Assembly (NCBI GenBank): GCA_947579665.1
Contig: OX388345.1
Location: forward strand, 74,701,454 to 74,765,453
DNA length: 64,000 bases
Direction: 5' to 3'
Origin: Sympetrum striolatum
Taxonomy: Eukaryota; Arthropoda; Insecta; Odonata; Libellulidae
The notes under the pieces were generated by a model that did not search any database, was not told where the DNA came from, and saw nothing but the letters and a program-made list of their open reading frames with translations. How positions within the stretch are numbered: position 1 is the first letter of the stretch; the number at the start of each line of letters is the position of its first letter. Shown piece by piece: positions 12,650-23,238 of this stretch. A program made the position numbers and the translations under genes.

Positions 12650-12721
<72 letters not shown>
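11572..12721 (-). mobile_element. Hexameric B-box element, copy 3
   Basis: Reversed copy beginning TTACGAGTAAAATGTAGC and ending in a TATC microsatellite. Motifs begin at 11714, 11862, 12020, 12185, 12355 (mutated to TCAAACC) and 12531. Spacings are 148, 158, 165, 170 and 176. Together with copy 4 it forms one ~2.33 kb inverted-arm structure centred on the palindrome at 12727-12789. Confidence 0.88.
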
Positions 12722-12722
12722 A
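12651..12722 (+). repeat. TATC tetranucleotide microsatellite
   Basis: About 17 perfect consecutive ATCT/TATC units at the microsatellite end of element copy 3. Copy 4, the other arm of the palindrome, has only a short ACCCAGAT run at the same place, so the arms differ here. Confidence 0.95.
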
Positions 12723-12726
12723 TCCT

Positions 12727-12789
12727 TGAATGAATCCGGAGAAGCATCTATATTTAATAGATATATAGATGCTTCTCCGGATTCATTCA
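12727..12789. repeat. Palindromic head-to-head junction of element copies 3 and 4
   Basis: Perfect 27-bp arms at 12727-12753 and 12763-12789 surround a 9-base loop. The arms contain GAATCCGGAGAAGCATCTAT and its complement. The arms of the whole structure continue outward on both sides as the full element copies. Confidence 0.92.
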
Positions 12790-13900
12790 TGTATATACCC
12801 AGATACCCAGATACCCAGATAGGATACTAATTCACAGGCTAAACTACTGGCGTCATTGACTCGAAATTTTTACCACGTATTGGCCATAACGTACAACCGC
12901 CAGAAAAATTGTGATTTTGAACCTCAGTGTCATGGCTTCGATTCCAGAGGGCCCCAAAGTCTCGATTTTTCCCGTTTAAATGCATTGCTTAGATTTTCGG
13001 GAATTAAAAAAAAATACTTTCCGGTTAGGTAGAGAATTAAAACTCAAGGAGCCTATATATATGAACATGATCTATCGAAAACATAAATGAATTTTACGGA
13101 AAATATCCTGGGTTCGATGCTAGGTCGGGGCAAAAATCGGCCGTTTAAAACGCATTGTGGCGATTTTTAAGGTTTTTTTTGGACCCCATTCTCAATGCAT
13201 GGAAACTTGAAATTTGGCATGGGGTTAGAAATCATAAATATATTTCATAATCAAATTTTTTTAATTTGGTTATGGTCCTTGGTTCGATTCCAGAGGGCCA
13301 TTTGCACTCCACAATGCATTTCTTATGGGGATAAAGGATTCTAATTTCAGGTACTTCTCGGCATGATATTGACTTCAAACTTTGCATAAAATAAGATCAA
13401 GTTCATAAAAATCTAACTGTGCATTCACAGCTACCAGTGTGACCTGGGTTCGACACCAGGCGTCTCTACAATAAGTAACTGATCCGATTATCAATAATAA
13501 TTTTGAACCCTTTCCCAACAATATAGAAAGTTGAAATTCGGCATGTAGTTAGATATCATAGATACATTTCAAAATCATGTTTTAGATTTCCAAGATCGTC
13601 CTTGGTTCGAATCCAGAGAGGCATTTACATTCGTGAAAATTAGAACGTCTTTTGAGGCAGTAGTATCCAATATTTCTGCTTGAATTTTCACACATAGTTA
13701 GAGATGTTGATCTTCTATTGTGCTGCATAGTAAGTTCACCAGTAAGACCCGGGTTCGATGCCAGACGATAAAATAACAGTGAATTTTAAGAATATTTTGA
13801 ATATTTTTTTTTGTTCGTTTGAGGACCGTCCCGAAATGATGCCGATATGAAATTAGTATTGCCGATCTGCTTGCAGTATGCAAGCTACATTTTACTCGTA
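12763..13900 (+). mobile_element. Hexameric B-box element, copy 4
   Basis: Forward copy from ATATAGATGCTTCTCC to TTTTACTCGTA. Motifs begin at 12934 (GGCTTCGATTCC, one change), 13111, 13281, 13447, 13604 and 13752, giving spacings of 177, 170, 166, 157 and 148. The hairpin is at 13869-13885. Upstream of the last motif an ATAGTTAGAGATG block could be a decayed D-arm/A-box, but this is much weaker than the B-box signal. Confidence 0.88.
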
Positions 13901-14331
13901 ACATATATGCTTCGGTAATTTAGGATAACGTATGATAATTATCAATCAACGGTTTAAGTCAACCAAGTACATTCGGTTGCCCCGAAAGCTTCTCTATAAA
14001 CCGGGAGATGTGATTCTTTTCGGAATGAACCCCTGAAAGCTGTCGTCTCGAATGTCAGGTTGGCGAACTTACGGCACGCTTGCCAATAGTGGCTCCCGAG
14101 GGAACTTTTGGCACTCTCAACTCTGACAGCAATATCCACGCTTCTGATATCTTGTATATTAATCAAGCTAAGAAAGTAGATACGCGTATATTCTGTTAAG
14201 TAAAGAATTCTGTCTAGTATAGAATTGATGCTATTAAAATAATAGTAATTGCCAACAGTTGACGTAATAACATGGATGATGATCATGGTTTTAAAACTTT
14301 AAAAGCCTCATTTGTAAGCATTCTATATCTT
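13901..14331. other. No recognised gene
   Basis: Nothing supported. A 110-codon minus-strand frame at 13954-14286 has no recognisable motif. Confidence 0.5.
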
Positions 14332-14386
14332 TGTTGCCTTCGGTTTTGGAAACAACGGAAGGTACCGGATTACTGACCTAAGAAAT
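14332..14386 (+). repeat. Partial copy of short CCGGATAACTGG-type MITE
   Basis: GAAACAACGGAAGGTACCGG followed by ATTACTGACC matches, with few changes, the reverse of the short inverted-repeat element at 56591-56669. Only one end is present. Confidence 0.5.
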
Positions 14387-14504
14387 ACCCCAAATCCGGG
14401 ACTTTCCTTTGATTCCAAACCGGTGGTAACGAAAGTATGTAACGCTGATATAGAACACTAATTGCTCACAAGGCATCCCTTTAACAGAGATGTGATTGAT
14501 GTGA

Positions 14505-14640
14505 CATGGTACTTCAGTGGTTAGAACACCTGCCAGGAAAGTGAGGGAACTGTGTTCGAGTCCCAGTCATGCCGCTATTTTTCACCTCCGTCTATACTTG
14601 GGTCTGATGAAGACGGATTTTGAAGAATTTTTAAACCTGG
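14505..14640 (+). repeat. tRNA-derived SINE (TTCAGTGGTTAGAACACC head)
   Basis: An A-box-like TACTTCAGTGGTTAGAACAC is followed about 30 bases later by TGTGTTCGAGTCCCAG, a good B-box. The spacing is close to a tRNA. Anticodon and acceptor stems do not pair convincingly, so I call a SINE head and not a tRNA gene. No second copy of its tail is seen in the window. Confidence 0.55.
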
Positions 14641-15406
14641 ATCTCATAAGCAATCGTGTTCCAATTTTCTGCCGTACTGCATAGATAAATATGTATTGCA
14701 GGCAAAATTCCGGCTTTCGAGTCTCATAAAATATCAATTATAGCTATAAGTACATTTCGACAGCTAAAAATCTTCCAACTAAATAATCGGCATCCCTGTT
14801 AATTTTTCATTATTTTTCTGCTTATAATCCAGTTTAACTATGTTGTACATTTTCCTCGTTATAGTACATCGCTAAGAAGATTAACGCGTCACAAGCGTCT
14901 TTCCCGTATCACGTTCCAAGAAAAAATTGCCTCCGTCTTCGCCAGTACTCCATCGCTTTCAAAGGCTTTTTACGAGGCAGTTCTTGGCGCACTCACTTAT
15001 CATTCGCTCGAGTGGAGATACGCAGTTAATCCCGCCAGAAAAGAGCACAAAGTATCATTTTCCCGCTCTGATAATTGACTCGCTAATAGTTCAATATTTT
15101 CCGAGTGTATCTCTCGCTCGTTATCGCCCCAGAAGTTGTGCAACGCGTGTCGAAAGCAGTCCCTCGCGATGCAGGTGTGAGATCTCCGCGAATTTTCCTG
15201 CTGACCTGCGTGATCACGTGGGGAAGCACTTGGCTCCGGTTGGCAAAGCATAACGCTCGGAAGCTGAATTTTAAGTGACTCCACTCTTGGTCAAAAATTC
15301 GCGCGCGGGAGTCGGGATTCCCTGGCCCCAGAGGGACACGGTTCTTTCGCGTGATTCCAGGGCTGGTCTAACGGAAGGAGACTCCGCGTCAGGGCTTTAC
15401 AGTAAA
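14641..15406. other. No recognised gene; GC-richer from 14.9 to 15.4 kb
   Basis: Overlapping open frames of 94-108 codons on both strands (14927-15253 plus, 15000-15284 minus) reflect GC-richer DNA. Neither resembles a known protein. Confidence 0.5.
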
Positions 15407-15560
15407 GGGGTCGTACACAAATTACGCAACGCAATATTCTCCAATTTTCGACCCCCCAGGTAACGCCTGGCCGGATCCCTACTGTCCCAACGTACAAGGA
15501 CCGTACGCCTGGCCGGACCCCCTCCCCCTAAATTGCGTTACGTAATTTGTGTACGGCCCC
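15407..15560. mobile_element. MITE with ~29-bp inverted ends (GGGGTCGTACACAAATTACG)
   Basis: The left end GGGGTCGTACACAAATTACG is mirrored by ACGTAATTTGTGTACGGCCCC at the right, and pairing continues to GCAACGCAAT. The body is 154 bp and contains two GCCTGGCCGGA(T/C)CC words. AAA lies on both sides (15404-15406 and 15561-15563), a possible 3-bp target duplication as in PIF/Harbinger elements. No coding capacity. Confidence 0.8.
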
Positions 15561-15644
15561 AAAGATGTATTGAAGATACGCTTCTTATTTCGATAACAAA
15601 GCAAGAAACGATCTATCTTTGCGAGTATTTTAAATCAGGAATAC

Positions 15645-15770
15645 AAATGAATAAGGCTCCCGGATTCTCATGTGGAAGGTTGCTTTTGGTGAAAGCGGCC
15701 CCGGGTTCAATTCCCGGTGGGAGCCAATGGGCGAAATGATCTAAGCTGTCGAAGCACTTTTTAACAATAC
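15645..15770 (+). repeat. tRNA-derived SINE, family G copy 1
   Basis: GGCTCCC and GGGAGCC form a perfect 7-bp acceptor-like stem around CCCCGGGTTCAATTCCCGG, a perfect T-arm. The stem TGCTT/AAGCG closes a 7-base loop TTGGTGA whose central triplet GGT would read threonine. The D-arm region (GATTCTCATGTGGAAG) is degenerate. The tail GATCTAAGCTGTCGAAGCAC is shared with 39880-40030, which makes this a SINE and not a tRNA gene. Confidence 0.75.
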
Positions 15771-17989
15771 TACTGCTACTACAAATGATTGGTTGAGTCT
15801 GATGAACGATTCGGTCAACTAAATATTTTCTTCTAAGAAATATGAAAATTTATTTTTCAATATGTTCCATAAACTGTTTGAGCTAGGTATAATTTCTTTG
15901 ATCACAGCTGCTGTAACTCGTTAGGAGTTATTTAGGTTTAGGATATTACGCAGCTATGAATATAATTCAAATGCTTCTACGGGTTGGATCAATACAAAAT
16001 TTTAAATATATAATTTATTATGATATACGTATGCATGTATTTATGTATAAAATAATGTTTATTTGACATAGTTAAAGCTCAAATTTTATCATGATGATAT
16101 CCAGTAAAACCGTTTTTACAATTCTACTTATCAGTCATAAACCAAACTTTATTATTAAGTATTACCAAGTGATTTACAGTATATGTATCATATTCTGGAA
16201 TCAAGGAAGATTACAGTTTAATTTTTATCAAAACAACTCTCGCAAATTTTATTCCGATAATACGATGATTTTATCGGCACCTTTTGACAGAATATTTAGA
16301 TCTAGCATAACGCTGTAAATAATAATCGTAAAGTAAACCAAATTGTAAGTTTTTAATCGTATTGTAATAAATAAAAACACTTAAAGCGAATACTCGGTAA
16401 GAAAACATCCCTTCAGCAAAGGGGTCGGTCGGGTATATATATTTTTAATGACGGACCCTAATAATTATATTGATCACAAATAGATCGTCACCAAGTTTAC
16501 AGTTAATGTGACAAAAAGTTTCATTTCCATAAGTATCTAAATGCAATTTACGATTTCAAATGTAAATTGACTTTTGATTAGCAGTTCTATTATTGACTCG
16601 GAGGCCGTTTCTAGAGTGAGTAACATTGAGTGGGCGAGCTAGATTAGTAGCGGAATTACTAGAAAGTTCATACTTCTCGCATTCATCGCTAGAATGTATT
16701 TTGGGATGGATTTAAGATAATTCCCCTGCAATTTGGCGTTTCGGTGCCTTCTAATATACTGCGTTTCCTTGAAAGATTATTACCGACTCATATTTAGGAG
16801 TATTCTGGCAACATTAATTGGAAAATTATCGGCGTATTATTTTCCCGTGTTATTTTCCAAATGTTTTGAGGAAATCGGTTCTAGTAGTTTCTGACTTACA
16901 TTTTTTTCTTGAAATCCCTTATTTTCTTTTACTAATTACTCGCTGGAAATTCCACTCTCCAGATTCGTCATTAAGGGAACCTGAAAATTTATTAGTTCGG
17001 CTGTTGCTTTGTTTTGAAGGAAATGAGGAAATGAAAACACCATTGATGAAGTACACAGGCGACTGTGGGAAATTTCTTCATTTGCCTGCGCATTTTCTTT
17101 TCGAAGGATATTTGTTTGAAATTCAATAATTAATAAAAATATTGTGGTGGCATACTTCGTAGTGGAATTAAATTAGCGTCGAAACTTAGGTCGTGTGCGT
17201 TAAATCCTATGGTATCGTGTACAATTATATATTATTCCTTCATCATGAAGAACTACTACAAAGTACAGGCCGAAAGAGTGGACTTGATATTCTAGGTTAT
17301 TTCTAACTACAGTTACTGTGCTGTTATATTCGTTAGAAAGCGATTTTTAAAAGGATTTACTAGGTTTACTCACCCCTTTTAAATCCTTGAATATTGTTAG
17401 GAAAAAATAAGTTATCATATTACATTTTATAATATTACTGATTATTTATATTGCATTACCCAAATCAAGGAAGGAAGTATTCATTTCATGTTTAATATGT
17501 TTATCATGCAAGATAATATTATATAAACGTATAATTATTTTTAGGAACATTATCTTATTTAATTTTCATATTATATTAGGAATCAAAACACCTCCTATTG
17601 CTACCAAAACACATTAGGAATGGTTCAGTTTTATACCACTCTCGCTTAAATAGATATTACACCATTACCGTTACACTGTGTGGCAAGCGATATTTACCGT
17701 GAAAATGATCTCATTTATGAATTCCGCGTATAATATGTAAGGTTAAGTATATTACCCTTCAAAACCTAATCCGGAGCCTTTTTACCGTTTCGCTCTGTAA
17801 TAATTGTAACTATGCCATTATTACGGTAGAGCTTTGCATAAAGTTCGTTTGTTACATAAATCACTTATTTTTCTTGCAAGATACCATAAATTCAATTTTT
17901 TCCGAAATTCGGATATTAGCAATTCCAAACTGTTGGCAAATTATTCCATATACCCCACAAACATCCATTTTCTGGACCTTACAGCGGTA
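15771..17989. other. No recognised gene
   Basis: AT-rich sequence. The 103-codon frame at 16818-17129 and the 75-codon frame at 16091-16318 are the longest, and I recognise neither. Confidence 0.55.
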
Positions 17990-18132
17990 GGTAATTAACA
18001 ACAACAATGAACAATCACACAAGACCATTCTCTAATCGGAAAAATCTGACTAGCCGGGATACCCAAGACAGCAACAGCGGTATTGGAGCGATAACGTGTG
18101 AGCACGATAACCACTCGGCCACCACGGCCGGT
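17990..18132 (-). repeat. tRNA-Ser/Leu-like SINE, family E copy 1
   Basis: On the minus strand the head GGCCGTGGTGGCCGAGTGGT contains a perfect A-box (TGGCCGAGTGG) like that of tRNA-Ser. It continues through GCTCACACGTTATCGCTCC to a B-box eroded to GGGTATCCCGGCTA, then the tail AGATTTTTCCGATTAG. The tail matches that of the + strand copy at 18734. It is a retroposed element with a damaged B-box, not an active tRNA gene. Confidence 0.75.
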
Positions 18133-18733
18133 GATCCTCAATGTTGTGTTTATTGCGAATTAGTTTGCGGTGAATTTCCTTAAAGGAATACAACAAAATT
18201 GATGTGATAAATTAATCCGACGACGACGGCACGTCGTCTCGGATTAATTTATTTCTGCTTGCATCTGTACGAACGGTAGGTAGTGTATCAGTCGGTTATA
18301 GCTTTAGAGGAATATACCGTCGCCGTCGAGTCTGCTCCCAGGGGTAAGCAAGGGTGAATGTTGTGTGCGAAGGCAATCAAGCTATGCCACTGCGAGTTCG
18401 TAGAGCCGTCGTGTGTACGAAACAGATCGATATCGATTTGCGGAATTCAGAACAGGTTTACGCCTCCCAAATTTAAAGCGAGGAGATGCCTCGTGCATGA
18501 CTCGCACTAACGTCTGTGGAATTATGTTTTTGGTGTGAATCTTGTTTTAAGTTTCGAAGATCGATTTACGAGTCTTAATTGCATCATTAAACATTTTCGG
18601 AGCCCTTAAAAAAGTGTTTGTTCCCGAAAAGTGCCACAAATGCACTTACGTATTCAATTCTTGTTTATTTACTGTACTCTCGCAAGCACCGATTTATTAA
18701 ATAATCACAAGAAAGGTGTATATAACAAAAATA
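18133..18733. other. No recognised gene; contains a strong hairpin
   Basis: Unassigned sequence between two SINEs, somewhat GC-richer than its surroundings. The hairpin at 18209-18250 is listed separately. Confidence 0.5.
18209..18250. repeat. Near-perfect 42-base hairpin
   Basis: AAATTAATCCG (18209-18219) pairs with CGGATTAATTT (18240-18250), and GACGAC pairs with GTCGTC inside, leaving a very short loop. No second copy was noticed, so mobile or regulatory origin is open. Confidence 0.75.
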
Positions 18734-18850
18734 CCGGCCGTGGCGGCGGAGTTGTTAGCATCCCGGGTTCGAATCCCGGCTAATCGGATTTTTTCCGGTT
18801 AGGAAATGGTCGTAAGTGTTCATCGATTGTTGTGTATGTTTAATATGTAT
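18734..18850 (+). repeat. tRNA-Ser/Leu-like SINE, family E copy 2 (deleted head)
   Basis: CCGGCCGTGGCGGCGGAGTT then GTTAGCATCCCGGGTTCGAATCC: the middle of the tRNA-like head is deleted while the B-box is perfect. The tail CGGATTTTTTCCGGTTAGG, then GTAAGTGTTCATCG, matches the minus-strand copy at 17990-18132. Confidence 0.75.
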
Positions 18851-18899
18851 TAAAACGGATATAATTGGAGGAACCTATTTCCGTTATAGAATCAATCAA

Positions 18900-19040
18900 T
18901 AAACAATGAACACAAGCTTACAGCCTAACCCAAACAAGGAAAATCGAGATTGTTCGGGGCTTGAACTCGGTATCTCTGCTTGTCTCTGCATTGGTAGACT
19001 AGCGTGCTAACCATTCTGTCATCCATTTTGGCGCTGAGTA
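18900..19040 (-). repeat. tRNA-derived SINE, related to family E
   Basis: On the minus strand GGATGACAGAATGGTTAGCA is A-box-like and GAGTTCAAGCCCCG is B-box-like, followed by the tail CTCGATTTTCCTTG and GGTTAGGCTG. The tail resembles family E, and the element is tail-to-tail with the copy at 18734. Confidence 0.6.
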
Positions 19041-20810
19041 TAATATTTCCATTATTGAGGGATGTATTCTATCGTTAATTTAAAAAAATATATTGCATTT
19101 TCCGTCCATGAGCGATAGTTATGGCTCTAAAATATCTTCTACCAGATCACGTCTTACATGCTTCATTACGAATAAAGACGATTTATTATCAATTTCACGT
19201 CTAGCATAACGATGAGGAGACGGAAAACTGGTAGGAAGGCATATAAATGTATTTTAATGAGGAGATGGAATGGGTTTAATCCTAAAAGCCCGTTTGCAGC
19301 GAATAGTTTTGCATTCAAAATGTTTGTTATTTCACTCCACTCCTAGAGGATTATTTAGATACGCTACCGCATTACAGAATTTTGCAGCTTTTCTTCCCTA
19401 ATGAAACTCTGGATATTTTTTAAGCTCGGAATCCGCAAAACTCGGCGAGCTTGTAAAAAGAGTAATTTATCGCATTCGCAGGTAGAGATAAGTAATGAAT
19501 AGCTGAGAATGTTTTGCAGTTTTACTCCTATGCATGTAGTACTGGTTTTATTTCCATAAATCAAATTGTAGAGCCCTCCTGTTTCTAATTAAAAATCGCG
19601 ACCGTCGTTTTGTTTGTTATGAAAGATGAAAGGGATATTTCTCTTCGAAGCTTTTATCGTCGAAGAGTATGAAATGAATTTTCACGTAATAAAAACACTG
19701 GAAATTTTCGTCTATGATTGTGAAGCGCAAAATTTCGAGAGAATATTCTCCGTTTGAGGTTTTAATTTGTTCTCCGCGTTTGCTGAAGTTGTATATTTTG
19801 TTTTACTAGCTGCCGGGTTTGAGTTTGCCTCAAATTTTACTTGTTATGTATCGCATAATACCTGCTAGAATGGAACTTGTAGATGAACTTTGCCTAAACT
19901 ATTTGAATTGTTTTTATGTAGTAGAATATTATTTAGAGGAATATTTGTTGTTAAAATATATTCATATTCATGCGTTGAAATTCGACGTCGGATTTTTCAT
20001 AGCTGTCGGCCCTTTTGGTACAAACATGTAATGTTTTATTAAGACTTTAATGTAGCAGATAATATTCTTTTATATAGAACAACTCAAATAATTTTAGGCG
20101 AAGTCCATGTGGTAAAAAATGTAATTTGATGACCGAAGTTTTTGCTAGGCAAATTCATTTGGAAAAAAATGTAATTTGACCAAAGCATTTGATCATATGA
20201 GAGAAAATATGTTACATTTATGGTTAGAAATTAAATTAAATTAGGGTAATCGATCGGAGCTTTAATAACGAATAGTTGTTGCATCGAGTATTTGAATAAT
20301 AACCATGAAGTTGCTAACACATTTTAACAATCGTTTGAATTAATGTAGGTAGTTTTATATAGTAGTATACATCCGTTCCTCAGAACATATAAAAAGGTGG
20401 TTCGAAAGAAGACCTTCCCTCATCCCTCAAACTTCTTTAATTTAACGATGAAAGCGTTGTCCCCTTCTACGTGCTGCCCCCTGGAGCTTTTGTAGTGAAC
20501 AGACGCGTATGTAGGTGTCTTAGATTTCCGAAAAATCTCGTCAACGCCTTTAAAACGGCATCCTCTCAGGGAGGTTCCCAACAGGAAAAAGTCTGCCGGA
20601 GGTAATTCTAGAGAATGCGTAGGTTTGGAATGACGATTATTTCTTGAGCGGCCAAAACTGGCAGACTAGCAGAGGAGAATGACTAGGCGCGACTTGTCGC
20701 GATGCAAGCCTTATTCGGTCGAAATTTCGTTGTAGGGGCGAAGATTTGTACAGTTTTCACGTATCATAGAAATTTCAGTAAGTCTTTTATCTTCCTTTGT
20801 AGACGTCGTG
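19041..20810. other. No recognised gene
   Basis: AT-rich DNA. At about 20096-20180 an imperfect ~50-bp tandem repeat shares AAAAAATGTAATTTGA. No supported coding region. Confidence 0.55.
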
Positions 20811-20812
20811 TA

Positions 20813-21022
20813 GTGAAATTGAAAGCTTATGGCCCCTGACTCCATAGTATATAAGCGTATATTATCAGTATAATAGAGTCTCTGTTTCTCTCACTTTCGA
20901 ACATAAATGGTGATACATTGTATTCGCTAGGTGACCAATGACCACCAGTATATCCAGAAGGTCTAGACCTGTCTAGACTAGAAAATAGGTCCTGTCCAAG
21001 GGCCATAAGCTTTCAATTTCAC
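20813..21022. mobile_element. Tc1/mariner-like MITE
   Basis: The ends carry perfect inverted repeats of 23 bp starting GTGAAATTGAAAGCTTATGG, and the flanking dinucleotide on both sides is TA (20811-20812 and 21023-21024), the target duplication of Tc1/mariner elements. The 210 bp body is non-coding and has an inner AGGTCTAGACCTGTCTAGAC motif. Confidence 0.85.
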
Positions 21023-21064
21023 TATACGTGGTTCAGTTCTTCAATTTTAGTTAATCGTAATTAT

Positions 21065-21340
21065 GTCCTGATTTATCCTCGTAAACCACATATGATCCTG
21101 GAGAAAACTTAGCTAATTCTAGGGTTGAGAGCTTAAGTCTAACTAACGTGGTAAAGAGATTCGACAAAGCTTCTCTAGTGTTCCTGGCCTCTCTGAACTT
21201 AAATCGCTATATTTTGTCCTAATTTATCGACTCAAACCATTCATGACCCTGGAGAAAACTTTGCTAAGTTAAGAGCTAAACTCGTTAGAGTAGTGAATCC
21301 ATGCATATTCTCCAGTGATTTTTTTGTGTCCCTGAACCAT
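21065..21340 (+). repeat. ~151-bp imperfect tandem duplication
   Basis: GTCCTGATTTATC at 21065 recurs as GTCCTAATTTATC at 21216. Shared words follow in the same order: AAACCA, CCTGGAGAAAACTT, GAGCT, CTCCAGTG or CTCTAGTG, and CTGAAC. The copies have diverged. Confidence 0.7.
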
Positions 21341-22559
21341 GCTCGTCTGCAAGTGCCCAAACCTCTGAGCTCGGAGAGAGATGATTGCTCATTCCGCCCC
21401 GACAGCTGCAGATCGCCGGCTTATTGTGGTGTGACAACGCGCCAAGCAGTTTCGTATTGCCAAAGGTTAAGGCGAACGGCACGTTTTACCGGAGCTCGAT
21501 CACGACGGTGGCGCTCCCGCTGAAAGCCGGACTTATTCATACAGACCACGTTTATGTCTGTCTGTCATCAGCCCAAGGTTGCTTGCATCCTCATTCATTA
21601 CACCTTAAGCTGTAGAGAGAGGATGAGAGTTACTTGTCAAGATTAGAGGTTAGGTAGTTTGGCTCTACGTGGACGAGAATACTGAGACGAGTAAAATATT
21701 GGTGAACTTTTCTCTATCCTGCCCGATTAGACATATCTCTAATTCGATTTATATTATTATCAATTCGCAGATTGGTTTGCAGGAGTTTCTGGAGTTCATT
21801 CTCGAGTCTTCCATTAGCTGCTCATAGTTTGTTCTGTTCCTGTGTACAGATATACATGTAGTATATGGAAAAATCCGCATAAATAGAAACATACAGCACA
21901 AATAAGATGAAAACAAACTGGTCTTAATCTTCCTTTTATGTTTGCTTTTATCTCATATATGTTAAGATGAAATTCCACCGAGGGAAGGTCGATGTGATTG
22001 AAAATCTTATAGGCTTTATTCGTTAGTTTCAAGCATTGATAGTAATGATGCTAATAACTTCAGCTGCAGCGCAATCCAGTTAATTTTCAACCCCCGCTCC
22101 TACTTTACGACAACGCGTTTGCTTTTTCACGCTTAAGTATCACGAAATGTCACCTGCTGATTTCGACAATTACACTGAGAAAGATTGAAGGTGCTGAATC
22201 AACCAAAATTATTTACATACTTCTTCAGACGAACGTAGAACATAATCGGTTGCCAATAAAAGGAGGAACATAATATCAATTGAATCAGGCGTATCTCTGT
22301 GGTAGGAAGCCATTGAGAACGGTGAAAATAAAACAAAACTTCTACCCGTACCACATTAAGGTTTATTCACGACCCGGGTTACGACGCGTCGCGTTAACCT
22401 GAAGATGAACATAAGTAATAAGGGCAAATACAAATAGGTGAAATATGCCCAAATAGTAGAACGGTGAATAATAGAACGGCAGCGTTTCAATAGAATCGAA
22501 TACTTCAAAATCTTCTGTCATACGTGACCGTGTACTGCGTAAACTCGTTTTCCTAGGAT
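21341..22559. other. No recognised gene
   Basis: Nothing supported. Overlapping frames of 65-76 codons near 21.3-21.6 kb lie in both strands and resemble nothing known. Confidence 0.5.
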
Positions 22560-23230
22560 TTGTACTGTTTGCGCTCCTCGTAGAGTGCGAAAGTTCGTAG
22601 GGAGAACGAAATCCTCGGAGAGGTATACGTGCGAAATTTCGGACGCGCTCACGCTCGGCTTAATCGATTTTTCGCCGCCAGTTCCCTTATTTATATCGGC
22701 AAATCCGCCTCCGAATTCGGCCGTCGCATACCCCAGCGCGTCAACCGCTTCGTGTGTGCGGGGAAACGCGTCATTCGCACTTCCTCCGTCTCCCCTCTTT
22801 CGGACCCCCCTCCCTACCGAAACCCCGACCACTCCCACAGCGGCGTCCGTTGAGAGGGGATGGCCTATGAAAGGGTTCCTCCGGTCCAGACGCTCTCCCT
22901 AACCTCTCCGCATGCTCTCCCCAGTAACCTTACACTTCTTCCCCACATCCATTCTTCCTCTTTATCGCTTGCTTTTTACGGCCCCTCTCCGCGCCGTGTT
23001 TCTTCGCCTTCCTCATTCTGAAGCGGGGGACGGAGTTTGCGTGGACGCTTCGACGGAGAGCCAGGGCGTGCGGGGGCGGACGGCCATGGCCGCGGATGAA
23101 AATGACACCGCCCGTTGTTCGTTTTCAAGGCTGAGGAGGCCGTTCCGCGGTCGCGATCCGTCTTCATTTCGCGGCGCACGGAAAGCGACCGCCCAGGTCC
23201 GGCGACGCAAGAACTCCGAAAGACGTACTT
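22560..23230. other. CpG-rich block without a recognised gene
   Basis: This ~670 bp is clearly richer in G+C and CpG than its surroundings, with many CGCC, GCGG and CGAC words. Open frames of 95-127 codons occur in several frames on both strands, as expected in GC-rich DNA, and none looks like a known protein. It could be a promoter/first-exon region of an unseen gene, but I see no TATA box, initiator or splice pattern that would decide it. Confidence 0.45.
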
Positions 23231-23238
23231 CTTACAAT

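Noticed and set aside
9410..13760. CRISPR-like regularly spaced repeats
   Set aside because: The repeated core is only about 11-15 bases, the spacers are related to one another, and the context is eukaryotic.
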